Source of the DNA: Aspidapion aeneum
Lineage: Eukaryota; Arthropoda; Insecta; Coleoptera; Brentidae
NCBI GenBank assembly: GCA_963576565.1
Contig: OY755044.1
Span: 39,639,235 to 39,703,234, forward strand
Reading direction: 5' to 3'
DNA: 64,000 nt
Shown here: positions 22,050-33,807 of the stretch, in pieces
Layout of the letters: each line of letters starts with the position of its first letter
Numbering within the stretch: the first letter of the stretch is position 1
The notes under the pieces: model-generated
The model's database searches: none
What the model was told of the DNA's origin: nothing
What the model saw: the letters and a program-made list of their open reading frames with translations, nothing else
Position numbers and translations under genes: made by a program

Positions 22050-24075
22050 GCGGAGCAAAGATACAGGGTATTTTATTTTTAATAGCATCTATCTCATTTA
22101 AATTCTGCATAAAATTCAAATGTAAAGCTATAGTCTAACATATACGCATTTGTAATAACGTCACCAGTTGAGAAAAAAACGTATGGCGTAGATATTTTTG
22201 CCAATCAATGTTTTTTGATTGACAGTGACGGATACTTCACAGAACCAATTACCTACCTATTTGAATCATAGACACTACTTTTTTTAAAAAGTTTATTGTC
22301 ACCGCTGTTTATAATATACTAAACAAAGATAAACAAAAATGACGTCATTACAAATGGGTATAAGTTCGACTATAGAGCAATGAAACTTGGCACCGATTAT
22401 AAGGACATATACACTTTTATTGTAAGTAATAAAAAAAATATATTGATTCATTTTCTTTCAAGAAATAAAAAAAAAATTGAGAAATTTATGGTGTGGGTGT
22501 GGAGTAAAAAAAAATTACAGGAGCTTAATATGCAGGATCCGGCGATAAAATTTAATGTTACTTTAAAACAAAAATTGCTGGACGGGTGTGACATATACAC
22601 GGTCGAAGTACAGGGTGGTTTTATTTACTAAGTCTAAATTTAAAAAATCTAAAAAGATGGAAAATCCACATAGATTTGGTGGGTGTGCTTTCGGGCTGTT
22701 CGGCCGTCGTCGTTGGAAATTCCTTCTCGACGTTTCGCCATCTCGAGTGGATGGCATCTTCAGGAGATGCCATCCACTCGAGATGGCGAAACGTCGAGAA
22801 CGAATTTCCAACGACGGCGACGACGGCCGAACAGCCCGAAAGCACACCCACCATTGGACGATGGCCGCGAAAGCCTTTCACAATTAGTATGTGGATTTGT
22901 TAGACGTAACGATATTGCAAATAGATAGCTTTTATGTATATTCTAAACAAAGAAAAAAGAGTTAGGTTGAACTGTGAAAAATACAGGGTGAGTTTTACAA
23001 AATAAGTAAAATTTTTATGATCATTTTAAGTTGTTTTTTGATGACAACATTACAAATTACTATAGAAAACTCAAAGTCAGCACATTACAACAACACTAGT
23101 ACAGCTTTTATTTTCTTAAATAAAAAATTTTGTACAGAGTGTTGAAACGTAACTACACAATAAAGTTTTTTCGTAATTTTTTATTTTAGTACTAAAAATT
23201 CAAAAACCTCTAGATATGTCAAATAAACATGTCATTGAAAGCACTATATTTTCCTTTATAAAATATTTATCGGAGTTATTTATGTCTTAAGCGCTACATC
23301 ATTACCGTTTTCTGAACCTTTATACTGGGCCACAACTACTTTGCTGTCATTTTTACTATTTTTTACATTATCTACTGTAGCTACTGCGTTAATAGGAATT
23401 TTGCAATGAAACTTGGCACAATTTGTCGAATTTAAGTTTGTGTAATTTGTAATAGGTTATAAGATACAGGGCGATATTAAAAAAATCACGTAAAAAGTAG
23501 TAGTCTCAAATTTTTGTTCATACCGACAACGCAGTTCAAGACACCTCCTTAATTTTACTACTCGTTATAATTAGAGGCACGTCCTTTTAACGTGGTGTGC
23601 ACTGTGTTACTTAGTTTTGTAATAGTAAGAAAATACAGGGTTTTTCTTTTGTCAATATATAAAAAATTTTAAACACGTAAAATTTAAAAAAAAATTTCTT
23701 TGCCACCATTTCAGTGCACTAAGACATAAAATTTTGGAAATAAAAGAAAAGTCGAAGAACGCGTACATGAGTTACAGTAAAAAGTAAAATTTTAAAGATT
23801 TTTTTTCGCTTTAACACCCGTTACGTAGTACCTTCAATCGATAGCAAATTTAATTTTAAACATAAGTTGTCCTTGGACTTTTTCTCCTAAAGGCAACAAT
23901 ACAAACAATATTAACGATTTTCTAAAGAAAGATAGCTTTCGATAAATTTAAATACCACAGCCCATATCCCCTATGATTAGGAAACTTGTTAATAACCTCG
24001 TTATTTTTGACTTTAGGAGAAAGTCATAAAATAACTTTTGTTTAAAGCCAAATGTTCTTTCTATTGGCTTAACTG
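22050..24075. repeat. Mosaic of modules containing TACAGGGT
   Basis: The word TACAGGG recurs at about 22062, 22610, 22983, 23470 and 23635, twice preceded by CAATGAAACTTGGCAC (22378 and 23404). The spacing is irregular. An inverted pair lies at 23862-23893 and 24011-24041 (CTTTAGGAGAAAGTC). I read this as pieces of one or two non-autonomous families; no protein is seen. Confidence 0.45.
22678..22852. repeat. Near-perfect 175-bp palindrome
   Basis: The arms 22678-22759 and 22765-22852 pair almost completely around a TCAGG loop. Differences are one substitution and a few extra bases in a CGACGG run. Short inverted words AAATCCACATA and TATGTGGATTT lie just outside (near 22661 and 22887), probably the true ends of a foldback MITE. 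It reads as open frames on both strands only because it is palindromic. Confidence 0.88.
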
Positions 24076-24260
24076 TATACCGGGTGTCCCATTTAAAAAA
24101 TCTGTTTTTTTATCATAACTGACCTACTCGTTATTTGATTTTCTTTTCGTTCATCATCATCGTAATCAGAGGAAAAAATACCACAACTTTGTCTATTTAA
24201 CCGGCCCTGTAGCTCTAATATTAACGAAGTAAGTAATAGTGCCGACTTAACTTTGAACAC

Positions 24261-24264
<4 letters not shown>

Positions 24265-24299
<35 letters not shown>
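24265..24299. repeat. (TA)n microsatellite
   Basis: Uninterrupted TA dinucleotides. Confidence 0.95.
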
Positions 24300-24302
<3 letters not shown>

Positions 24303-24609
24303 CAAATTTTATTAAGTTAGGCTTGGTTAGGTGTTTTTAATATTCCTTGGCGTATATCTTAGAACAGGTACATTTAAGGTGTCAGTTTTTGACATATCAT
24401 GTGAACAGTTAGACGTATTGACTTAATTTATTTCTATTTTCGTTTATAATACGAAATTACCTAGAAATCGATGATGATGAATGAACACGACCACTTTGAA
24501 TGAAATAAGGTAAATAAGGTTTTAACAATGTCCAAGGAGGACGTTGTTCCCCCCTCCTCAAAAAAACCGGTTTATTAACTTTATTTTTTGTAAATTTTTT
24601 GGATTTACA

Positions 24610-24612
<3 letters not shown>

Positions 24613-24649
<37 letters not shown>

Positions 24650-26235
24650 GGGTATGCGCACTCGCAAGGAGATCCCTATCACGCTCGACAAGCGGCAAGT
24701 GCGCGGAAATGTTGGTGTGTGTTGGTTTTGAAACGGTTCAGGTTGTAACCTGCAGGGAAAACTGTCGCAGGGAGTTTATTCCACAGCGATGCTGTTCTCC
24801 AGAGATATGAATTCTGATATAATGAGGTTCTTGGTGCCTCTATTTTGACAGTAAATTGATGGTTACCGTCTGTTTGACGTGTTCGCCTAGTAGGTGCTAC
24901 TCCCGGGGGGATCATACGTGCCAACTCTTTAGAGCATTTTCCGTGATAATACCTGTAGAAGAGAGAGAGATCGCCCACAGTTCTTCGATGTTCGAGACTA
25001 TCCAAGCTACGGGTAAGTGCGGGGTCATTGATCAGCTTGATAGCTCGCTTTTGCACGGTGTTCAAAAGCATTAAGGTATGTTTGGGTGCCGCACTCCATA
25101 TATGTGAGCAGTACTCCATAGTTGGTCGAATCTGGGCTTTGTAGAGTGTCAGCAGTTGGCTTGGTGTATACAGATGTCTTGTACGAAATAGCACCCCAAG
25201 CTTTTGGGACGCCCTTTTAGCTATATCTGCCACGTGACTGTGCCAAGACATGTTGGTCTCTGCAGTGACTCCTAAGATGTTCAACTGGCTCTGCAATGTG
25301 ACAGCACTTCCAGATAGCATGATGTTTGGCTCACCGGTGCTGGTCTTTTTTGAAAACAGGGCTGCTTGGGTTTTCTGCGCGTTGAACTGTACAAGGTTTT
25401 TGTTGCCCCAGTCCTCTATTATCTCCAGGTCGTTATTTATCTGCGATATTTGAGTTAGTCTAAGATGATGGAATTCACGTGCGGGTAGACACTGAGTGGG
25501 TGGTATGACTGAGGAGACTACATTGCCATCATCTGCAAAGCAATAAAGTGGATTTACTGTTTTATCTATGAGGTCATTTATGTAAATCAGAAAAAGTGTT
25601 GGCGAAAGGATTGCTCCCTGTGGCACACCAGCATTTATTTGGTAAGAGTTGGAGTTCCGGCCATCCAGTGCAACATAAATGGATCTATCCTTAAGGTAAC
25701 TTTCAAACCAAGTGCAAAGTCTCGGCGACAATCCCGTTGCTTTGAGCTTGTTGAGCAGATTTTCATGCCAGACTTTATCGAATGCTTTAGATATATCTAA
25801 GGCAATTGTTCTTGTTTCACCTCGCAACTCAATCGCTTTTTGCCATAAGTGAGTGACGTATGTAAGTAAATCGCCAGTTGACCTATATTTTCGAAATCCG
25901 TATTGCTTGTCGTTGATAATTTTGTATTTTTCCAAGTACTTGGTTAGGTGATTGTTCACAACTCTTTCCATTACTTTTGATATCACCGGAAGTAGAGCAA
26001 TTGGTCTATAGTTTAACGGATCTGTCTTTTTTCCTTTCTTTGGAATGGGTTGTACTGCGGCAGACTTCCATGATGATGGATATACTCCTTGCCTATAAGA
26101 TAAATTGAATAATTTTGCGAAAGTTGGGGTGAGTTCGCTAGCACAATTTTTGAGGACTATCGCGGGAATGCCATCTGGACCCATTGCTTTGTTTGTATAC
26201 AACTTTTTAAGGGATTTTCGTATTTCTCTGTAGGT
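24613..26235 (-). mobile_element. 5'-truncated LINE copy B with intact RT half
   Basis: It is a minus-strand element with a 35-nt A tail (T run at 24613-24647). The body carries an uninterrupted reverse transcriptase frame and resembles copy A closely, so both are recent. Homology to RT appears to fade at about 26235, which I take as the truncation point; no target duplication is obvious. Confidence 0.85.
24679..26202 (-). CDS. LINE reverse transcriptase, C-terminal half of ORF2 (507 aa)
   Basis: Order of RT blocks: KAMGPDGIPA at the start, LNYRPIALLPVISKVMER, QYGFRKYRST, ALDISKAFDKVW (first catalytic Asp), GVPQGAILSPTLFLIYIND, and CFADDGNV with the catalytic Asp pair near residue 225. A C-terminal half follows with MEYCSHIW. 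This is the Jockey/CR1-type non-LTR layout. The endonuclease domain and ORF1 are missing. The codons upstream of the listed Met remain open, so the start is arbitrary. The frame has no internal stop, which argues for recent insertion. Confidence 0.88.
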   Translation of the reverse strand: MYTNKAMGPDGIPAIVLKNCASELTPTFAKLFNLSYRQGVYPSSWKSAAVQPIPKKGKKTDPLNYRPIALLPVISKVMERVVNNHLTKYLEKYKIINDKQYGFRKYRSTGDLLTYVTHLWQKAIELRGETRTIALDISKAFDKVWHENLLNKLKATGLSPRLCTWFESYLKDRSIYVALDGRNSNSYQINAGVPQGAILSPTLFLIYINDLIDKTVNPLYCFADDGNVVSSVIPPTQCLPAREFHHLRLTQISQINNDLEIIEDWGNKNLVQFNAQKTQAALFSKKTSTGEPNIMLSGSAVTLQSQLNILGVTAETNMSWHSHVADIAKRASQKLGVLFRTRHLYTPSQLLTLYKAQIRPTMEYCSHIWSAAPKHTLMLLNTVQKRAIKLINDPALTRSLDSLEHRRTVGDLSLFYRYYHGKCSKELARMIPPGVAPTRRTRQTDGNHQFTVKIEAPRTSLYQNSYLWRTASLWNKLPATVFPAGYNLNRFKTNTHQHFRALAACRA

Positions 26236-27515
26236 AAAACAAATAAAAAACTGTACGCGAAATGATTTTCATATTTAATTTATACATTTTTTCTGCCCAC
26301 CTCAAGTACACCCCTGTATCTGGGCCCCGCACTGGATTTCATCGGAGCTCCACTTCTAAAATGGCATCTCTAGGTGTCTACTACCTCTGTACCAAATTTC
26401 ATTACGGTACGCGAAAATCCAGACAAACCCCAAAATTTTCCTCTTAGGCCCCGAACTATACTTGATTTTCATCGGTCATAATTGGATGTTTGTTGTTCAG
26501 AGAAATTAATATATTCAAGAAAATTTGATTTCAAAAACAGTTCTTGGTTTTGAAACACTGAATCTCTTTTCAAAACTAGATATCCAGAAAAAATAAATAT
26601 TGACGGAAAACGTTGTCGTTACGTGAAGTTATCTTGCTTTGAGGAAAGAAAATCGAGAAAATACGTTTTCCAGATTTGATATAATTGTTTTTCTGTGTAG
26701 GCATCTACATATGTTTCTATTTAAAATTGCTTGTCATTTTGTCAACTCTTGAATGCAAAGAAGTTTGTAATAAATCTTCTGTGTTGTTTCAAATCTATGG
26801 TGCTGTTTATAAAAGAACAATCATGTTTGATATTGTGATGTAAATATAAAGGAAATATTTACGGCTGATGAAATTTTGGCCCATATCTGGGGTTGAGTTC
26901 ATGAAAGGGTCATATCGATTCATTCAAAAATGTTTTGCCCGCATTTTATGCCTATAAAAACCGTTATGCCAACCTTTTTATCCAGAGGCGCATCAAGGAA
27001 GTGTCAGTTAAAGCATAACAGAAATTTCATTAAAACGTATCGTATGTTTTGCTTAGATTTCTTATTATTAAACTTAAGTATAAGTATTAACTTTTAAAAA
27101 TTTTAACTGAATTTGTTAAGTGCATTAAAGACTTTACACTTAGAAAATTGTTCGAAGACTTTACCAAATAAAATTATTAAATATATTAGACCACAGCTTA
27201 GAAAGGAGCATTAAGAGTTTGCAAAACCGAGGTTGCCATATTTAAATAGTTGAGGGAAGTTAATAAATTTAGTTACTAATGTTTTCCTCCAAACGCATTT
27301 GTTTTTAAAATCAGAGGCTTTTCTTTACTGAAAACTCAAAAACGTAAACAACGAAAACTGTTAAAAAACTACTTCTTAAAGAATAGAGAAAGACGTTTAA
27401 ACGACAGTATGGTAAAAATCATTAATTATTATTGTGTTTTTAATTTAAGGGAATAGTACCTACGAGTATTAGGTTTAGGTTATGCGATAATGATGTGATT
27501 TAAGTTTTTGTTTTA
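26236..27515. other. Intergenic; holds a partial transposon end at 26480-26700
   Basis: The segment at 26480-26700 matches the right half of the element at 7804-8585 and ends in TTTTTCTGTGTA. The rest is AT-rich and unrecognised. Confidence 0.45.
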
Positions 27516-27670
27516 TTTGAAGTAGTTGTGTCAGGCTAGAGGCAAAACGGCTAAACCGATTTTGACATAAAAGGTGTCGTTAAATTGCTACAGATCCCAA
27601 AGGTGCTAAAGCCTATATTTTTTTAAAGTGGAATTAACATGGAGGTCTTCAGACGCCATTATGTCACATG
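27516..27670 (+). repeat. Second copy of the GGCTAAACCGATTTTGAC repeat
   Basis: Matches 4950-5080. Confidence 0.5.
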
Positions 27671-27954
27671 ATGTAGGCTTTAAGGCATACGAATTATCTA
27701 AATTTCAGGCGATTTTATTGAAATTTCTTTATTTATATATTGCAAATGTCCTCTAATATACTGTAGTTACTTTGTAGTCCTCCCTGCTTCCACCCATCTT
27801 GCCTCCTGTCTTTCCCCCCACCCTATTCAAAAACCATAGTCGCATAATTTTATCAAATATAGAGCGATTTCAAAAATTCTTTCTGCATACGCTTTCAGAT
27901 TTTTTTTCCAACACCATTTTTATAAGGCTGAATAAGAAGTAAACCTAAAAGTTG

Positions 27955-28210
27955 GAAATAAATAAAAAACTAAATAAAAAAATATTCAACTGCTAAATTT
28001 ACTTTTAACTACTAGTCGCAGTTGGGTAAAAAATTACCCAATAACCTAATTCATGAAAATACAAAACTGTATACTTTCGTAAGTGCGCTTTGGGCCTCAA
28101 AACTAAAAGTTGAAGCATATCGTATATAGGTATACCTATCAATTTGGTACTCAACTACGTCTAGTACCTACAAGTAAATTTAGCAGTTAGGTGGTTTTTT
28201 ATTTAATTTT
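27955..28210. repeat. Inverted repeat of about 75-bp arms
   Basis: The arms 27960-28035 and 28130-28205 are complementary through AAATTTAGCAGTT and ACTAGTAG/CTAGTACC words. One arm also matches 5085-5150. Confidence 0.55.
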
Positions 28211-28363
28211 TTTTTACATGATTTCCATTCAGTTCATTCAACATAACATGACTCATCGCGATTTTAAAATGCAATATTACGTAATTTTCAAAAAAATATT
28301 ATGAAATATAAAATGACGTTAACCACATTAGTCTAATAAAAATTATTGAATTTTTTGGCTTTA

Positions 28364-28848
28364 TAAGGGGGGGGGGAATTCACTGCGGCCCATTCGCCGC
28401 GGGTCAATTCTTGGCCAGAAGTTTTTTTTGACGATATTGACATTGGCAATTATTTAGAGGGTTTTTTTAGCTTGACTTCGTATAATATAATATTTGTTTA
28501 ATTGTTTGATTGTAAGATTGTTTCAAACTTTTCCATCTAGGTATTTTACAGAGAAAAAAAATAAAATGGTGGATTCAAAATGGCCACTTTCTTATTTATG
28601 AACCTATAAGTATAAAATTTGAAACTGCGAAACCTAATACGTAGATGAAAAGTTTAAAACAATGCAATAGTCAAACAAATAAACAATTATTATAAAAATT
28701 AAATATAATATTAAGTCAAGCTAAATAAAATCGTTTCAACAATTGCCTGTCTCAATATCATCAAACAAAAATTCTCGCGGCGAATCGGCCCGGGGTGAGT
28801 TGTCCCTGCGGCGAATCGGACTGAGACAAATTGTCCCCTACCCTTTTC
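28364..28848. mobile_element. Palindromic element with CGGCGAATCGG ends
   Basis: CATTCGCCGCGGGTCAATTC at the left is answered by inverted CGGCGAATCGGCCC words at the right. The inner arms (GCTTGACTT near 28470 and AAGTCAAGC near 28712) are also complementary. No coding capacity is seen. Confidence 0.55.
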
Positions 28849-29178
28849 CTTTTTATTTCGTATAGGTACATAAAGCTTGGCTTAACGTCTTAGTAGATCA
28901 CCAGTAATTTGAAAAATGCAAATTTAAAGTCCTTAATACTTGGTTTTACGTCTAAGTAGATCACCAGTATTTTAAAAAATGCAAATTTATTGAAGCATTT
29001 TGGGATTAGGCAGGGACAGATAGTCCCTGGATTAGATAAAATCGTATTTATGTTAATTATAATAGTCATTATTAATATTATATTGGACAACTAAACTATC
29101 AAATACCACATTAGTGAGTTATAAATCATAAATCATTAGTAAGGTATAGTTTATAACTATTAAATTACACACTAGTGA
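28849..29178. other. Intergenic with a ~65-bp direct repeat
   Basis: The segment AGATCACCAGTA followed by AAAAATGCAAATTTA occurs at 28894-28928 and again at 28957-28991. Confidence 0.45.
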
Positions 29179-29305
29179 TAGTGGCGCACCCAGGAATTTG
29201 TCTTGGGGGGCCCGAGGCCTCATAATGTCGTATTTTATGCTATTTTATCTTAATATTTATGAAATATGTGGGGAGGCAAGCCCCGAGGCCCCCCTTTGAG
29301 TGCTC
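29179..29305 (+). repeat. Dispersed repeat with G-run, copy 4
   Basis: Opens GTGGCGCACCCAGGAAT and carries the usual internal words; shorter body. Confidence 0.58.
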
Positions 29306-29578
29306 CCATGCTAGTAAGTTATTTTTTGGATAAAACTATGTATGCCACTCGCGTGTTATGTTTCTTAACTCACTTAAGAAATTATACGACGAGGGCATCA
29401 GACTCGCTTGACTTATTTTTAACATACCTTAAACACCAATACCATAAATAACTATCTTAAAAACGCTTATAATTTTGGTGAAAAAAAAACCTATTTTGAA
29501 AGATCGTAAATATGGCTTTCAGAATTTGCCTTTTCTGTATTCAGAGCCGAAATTATAATTTTATTATTGCTTCAATGG

Positions 29579-29750
29579 CAGTGGCGCACCCAGGAATCTG
29601 CCTTGGGGGGGGGGGGGGCGAGGCCTCTTGGTGGGGCCCGAAGACTCATAATGTCGAATTTTAAGCTATTTTTCGTGTTTTTTCTGAAATATGTGGAAAA
29701 TATGTAAGAAAATCTAAGGCTTGGTTCATTGTTGTTAATTCAATTGATGG
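29579..29750 (+). repeat. Dispersed repeat with G-run, copy 5
   Basis: CAGTGGCGCACCCAGGAAT is followed by a 12-G tract. The right end is uncertain. Confidence 0.55.
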
Positions 29751-30130
29751 GGCCTGTCGTAAAGTATTACATTTTAGGTAAATATCTATTAAATATCGTT
29801 TTGTAAATTTCTTTAATTTTTATTGTATAGCATTCTCGAGGAAAGTGGGAACTAGGAAAGTGACACCCTTTTTTGTAGTTACCTTCTAAGCAATCTTTTT
29901 TGCCATTGGTGCGCGTCTACGTAGTGTTTTGTTATTAGCGCTGGAAACCACGTGACTAAACTTATCTTTTGATTATGTTTGGTTGTTAAACAAACCCGAC
30001 TGAACTTACTTGTCCTGAACTGACATTATTAAAACCTTACTTGACCTTAAAGGAGCTTTCTATAGAAAAATCTATAACCAATCCTTACCAAAGTTGGAGA
30101 CACCTTGACCCAAATATGATCTAAGTAACC

Positions 30131-30240
30131 TGTATGGCGCACCTAGGCCTTAAAACCAAATATTTTTTTAGATTTTTTCCACATATTTCATGAATAAAAT
30201 GATACAAAACCATAAAATACGACCGTAAAGCCTCGATATG
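30131..30240 (-). repeat. Dispersed repeat with G-run, copy 6 (inverted)
   Basis: Terminal GGCGCACC on the plus strand leads into the body in reverse orientation (CCACATATTTCATGAATAAA). The G-run is lost. Confidence 0.5.
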
Positions 30241-30423
30241 TGATTTGGAAACATCTAAATCTAAAATTAAAGCTATATCTGAAGAACGGCTAAACCGTTT
30301 TAAACTAAACTTTTAGCAAAAATAATAGTATGGGACCAGATTATAAAGAGCTGATTTGTCTTGGTGTGGCAGGTGCAACCATAAGGGGTGGGGTAAGAGT
30401 TTTTTTTATACAAAAAGTGGGAG

Positions 30424-30424
<1 letters not shown>

Positions 30425-30470
<46 letters not shown>
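30425..30470. repeat. (TA)n microsatellite
   Basis: Uninterrupted TA dinucleotides. Confidence 0.95.
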
Positions 30471-30472
<2 letters not shown>

Positions 30473-30914
30473 TGATGGTGCAGTTCCGAAAATTAAAATA
30501 TATATAAAATCGTATTTAGTTCATAATCTGCCCGACATTTAGTTTTTAAGATATGACAAGAATAGGTAGAGATATTTAACAAAATCATAACTTGGTAACC
30601 ACAACCAGCTATAGGGATACAGTTTTTGGATTTGTATACAGAAAAATACCGCACATAAGATTGTGTTAAGGCAAAATCTGTCATCTAAAAATGGCAAATA
30701 AATAGCGCAATTTTTCTTAAATTCAAAATGTCAGAGCGATCCTAAAGTAAAGCAGTTATCCAGAACCAAAAATTTATCAAAAAAACTTGCCATTTAGAGG
30801 CGTTAAAATAGTATTTTCAATATTTTCGAACAACAGGACTGTTTCATATGGGAAAGGTGATCTGCGATGAATGATCTAGAGGGGCTTTTGGTTTAAATGT
30901 CTTATATTCATATA

Positions 30915-31090
30915 CAGTCGAACTCGGACCTCTATAACTCGAACCCCTCTATAACTCGAACCTTTTAAGCGGTCCCTGCACTTTTTACATGTATTTTAAC
31001 CTATGTAACCCGAGTCTCTATAACTCGAACTCTCCATAACTCGAACTGTTTTGGTTGTCCCTTCAGGTTCGAGTTATAGAGGTTCGACTG
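30915..31090. mobile_element. pogo/Tigger-type MITE
   Basis: The ends CAGTCGAACTCGGACC and the inverse of CAGTCGAACCTCTATAACTC are flanked by TA on both sides. CTCTATAACTCGAAC is repeated several times inside. Ends starting CAGTCGAAC with TA duplication match the pogo/Tigger group. At 176 bp it is non-autonomous. Confidence 0.75.
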
Positions 31091-31099
31091 TATTATCAT

Positions 31100-31955
31100 T
31101 CGTCGACAGATATAATGAAAACCAATGCTTCTGGCAGATTATCAGCGCCGTGGATCATTAATTGGTTCTATGGAAAACGAGTATTTATTTTTAAAAAATC
31201 TAGTAATTTATTCAGTATTCAGCAGCTTGCACTAATTGCAATTTTCATACCGCAGAGAACAGCTTTAATAATATGATATGATAACTCATTACTTAAAATT
31301 TTCTGTATTTATATGTTGCTGATCTCTTTAAACTGGTGTACCATGCTCTGGGAGTTCGAGGACGCAACAAGTTTTAAAAGAGAATATAAATTAGAATTTA
31401 TCATAGTTGAATGTTTTTGGCGGTAATGATTGAAGGAAACAATATTTATGTAATTATTTTTTTTTCTAGTAATTTTACGGTTAGCCCAATATTTATTAAC
31501 TGCAAGTCCATATATTTTTTTCTAGAGGGGGGTAATTACCACGTTACCCCTCCCCCCCTTAAATCCGCGCTTGGTCACGGGTGCTTTTTTGTAAGTATTA
31601 TTGCACTTAAAAACAGAACAAATATTCCTCGAAATTACTTTTTTGTATGTACCATAATGTATTGAGTGGGTCGAAACACGTCACAATGCTCATTCACCCG
31701 GCGAAGCTCCTTAAACGTTAAGCATATGAGAAGTAACTATTCTCTGGGTTTGTCGTTCTTGGAGCCCACCGATCTGTGATTGTAAAGCAAATACACGTCC
31801 AGCTCTGACCAATGGCCTTTTAGCATCTTGTTACACTGACACTCTTTTTATTTGACGTTTTGACTTCATTGACTCCACAAGTGTACAAATTCACTCAATT
31901 TGTAGTTTATCCAAGTAGTTAGGGTGGAAACAGAGAATTTCCTCTGTTGATAAAA
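31100..31955. other. Intergenic, nothing recognised
   Basis: No gene is seen. A run of C and G near 31525-31560 resembles one at 46960-46990. Confidence 0.35.
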
Positions 31956-31959
31956 TAAT

Positions 31960-32445
31960 GCCGTCTAAGGATAAAGCTTCCCCAGGGATAAAGGTAAATG
32001 GAAAACGAAACGGGGGGTTAATTTCTTAGCCGGCATATGTACTTTATCACACAGTTGACGTTACACACTTTGATACGAGAACAGAATCTAATGAACTACC
32101 GTTTAACAAACCTAAACTTACTGCTGCGATACTAGACAAGCAACTATCTTATTTGGCCTTTAATTGTCAAGACAAATTCATATTACCAAACAGGACACAT
32201 GTAATTTTGTATCGTTTACGTAAACCAGGGCTTTTAAATCGGACGCGATAGTATCTTCCAGTTTGTGGACGTCACCAGCGAGTGCAATTTCTTTTTCGAT
32301 GGTTGCGTCAAATAGTTCAGGCAAGATTCGGGAAAATCAACTTTTTAGAAGCATTTTATATTACTTTTTGGCAAATGGGAATTCCCCCTATTATGACCCC
32401 CGCTGAATCCGAATATCCCTGTTGCCAATATTCAAGATAGCGGCC
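31960..32445 (+). repeat. Repeat block pair A (31990-32310) and B (32330-32445)
   Basis: Block A shares TTAATTTCTTAGCCGGCATAT and TAGACAAGCAACT with 50665-51190 in the same orientation. Block B shares GCTGAATCCGAATAT and TATTACTTTTTGGCAA with 50510-50640 in the opposite orientation. Non-coding, class unknown. Confidence 0.55.
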
Positions 32446-32619
32446 AAAATGGCGGCGGAATTTTAAATTGCCGCTGGAAAGCCCAAATTGTCACAGGTGT
32501 ACATTCAAAATATATATTTGTATAATTAAAAAATAATAACATATTATTTTTTTTTAAATGGCCGCAAAAACCTCCAAAAATCCCCACAAAATCCAAAAGT
32601 TTGAGGTTTTTTCAAATTT

Positions 32620-33007
32620 TCTTAAAAACTAAGCTTCTAAGAGAAAAATGTATAATATACTTTATTGTAGACAATAAAATTCCCTTTTCAACATGGTATA
32701 ACTTAATAAAGTTAGACTAATAACAAGCTCTCTAGCGGCGTCCGTTAATTGAAGTAATTAAAAAAAGTTGAAAAATACCTATTTTTTTCCAAGATTTATT
32801 TAATTTTTTTAAAAACTAATATCTACAGAAAACCATGTATTCCATTTTGGTATACTCAATAAAATTTCCTTCAAAATGACGTTATTAAATCGGTTTTATA
32901 AATAAAACTTCAGGGGCATCCGTAAATTAAATTAATTTTGAAACAACAATTTTTGTTACACGTTTTATCTATTTTTCTCAAAAACTAAGCTTAACATGAA
33001 AAAACTT
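32620..33007 (+). repeat. Diverged ~165-bp tandem repeat, left of the tRNA block
   Basis: About two units are recognised by CTCTCTAGCGGCGTCCGTTA, ATAAAATTTCC and CTCAAAAACTAAGC. The same repeat continues at 45953-46270 and 46690-46800 in the same orientation. The tRNA block therefore interrupts one array. Confidence 0.65.
32996..33007. repeat. 12-bp direct repeat, left copy
   Basis: ATGAAAAAACTT is identical to 45953-45964. Deleting everything between and one copy rejoins a continuous ~165-bp repeat unit, as expected for a target-site duplication. Confidence 0.7.
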
Positions 33008-33055
33008 TAAACAACAAGTGAAATTAAAGAAAGAAAAATAAGAAAAAAGTTTTCT

Positions 33056-33126
33056 GCACCGGCCGAGGATCGAACCCGGGATCTCTTGCTATCTAGGCAA
33101 ACATTCTACCACTGAACCACCGAAGC
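33056..33126 (-). tRNA. tRNA-like gene L1, Gly-type body, AGA loop
   Basis: The cloverleaf is: acceptor GCTTCGG, D arm GTTC-AGTGGTA-GAAT, anticodon stem TTTGC/GCAAG, loop CTAGATA, short variable region, T arm CCGGG-TTCGATC. The body matches cytosolic tRNA-Gly, but bases 34-36 read AGA (a serine UCU decoder) and base 37 is U rather than a purine. Serine tRNAs need a long variable arm, which is absent. This outermost copy has the acceptor 3' strand CCGGTGC with one mismatch and is the most diverged in the left arm. Confidence 0.65.
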
Positions 33127-33407
33127 CACACATAAATTTTCGGAAAACTTCTACCTATGCGGGCCGCGGTGTCTCAATACAAGAACGAGAGACACTCAGG
33201 TATTAACTCAACCAAGTCATCCAACTGATCTCTAAATTCTTCTTTCCCACTGTCAAAGGTATGATAACTCGTGTGTTAAAATTTCTGATCGCAAAATGGG
33301 CGATTTGCCAATATCATTATCAAATACCAAATTGCAAATAATGCAAGGACCTAAAACTATAAACAACAAGTGAAATTAAATAAAGAAAAATAAGAAAAAA
33401 GTTTTCT

Positions 33408-33478
33408 GCTTCGGCCGGGGATCGAGCCCGGGATCTCTTGCTATCTAGGCAAACATTCTACCACTGAACCACCGAAGC
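33408..33478 (-). tRNA. tRNA-like gene L2, Gly-type body, AGA loop
   Basis: Acceptor and anticodon stems pair fully. The T loop starts CTCGATC instead of TTCGATC, altering the B box core. Its unit is shortened to 352 bp by a deletion in the spacer. Confidence 0.65.
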
Positions 33479-33807
33479 CACACATAAATTTTGGGAAAAC
33501 TTCTACCTATGCGGGCCGCGGTGTCTCAATACAAGAACGAGAGACACTCAGGTGTTAACTCGACCAAGTCATCCAACTGATCTCTAAATTCTTCTTTCCC
33601 ACTGTCAAAGGTATGACAACTCAAATTAGATGTAAAGAATCAACGTCTGAAAGCATGAGATCACCTTTTCGTGTGTTAAAATTTCTGATCGCAAAATGGG
33701 CGATTTGCCAATATAATTATCAAATACCAAATTGCAAATAATGCAAGGACCTAAAACTATAAACAACAAGTGAAATTAAAGAAATAAAAATAAGAAAAAA
33801 GTTTTCT

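Noticed and set aside
22563..22928. Five overlapping frames of 75-99 codons
   Set aside because: They arise from the palindrome, which reads the same on both strands.
24076..24264. Small TA-flanked MITE (TACCGGGTGTCCC to ACTCTGTA)
   Set aside because: The two ends pair over too few bases to support an element.
24544..25453. Plus-strand frames overlapping the LINE
   Set aside because: Antisense shadows of the RT frame.
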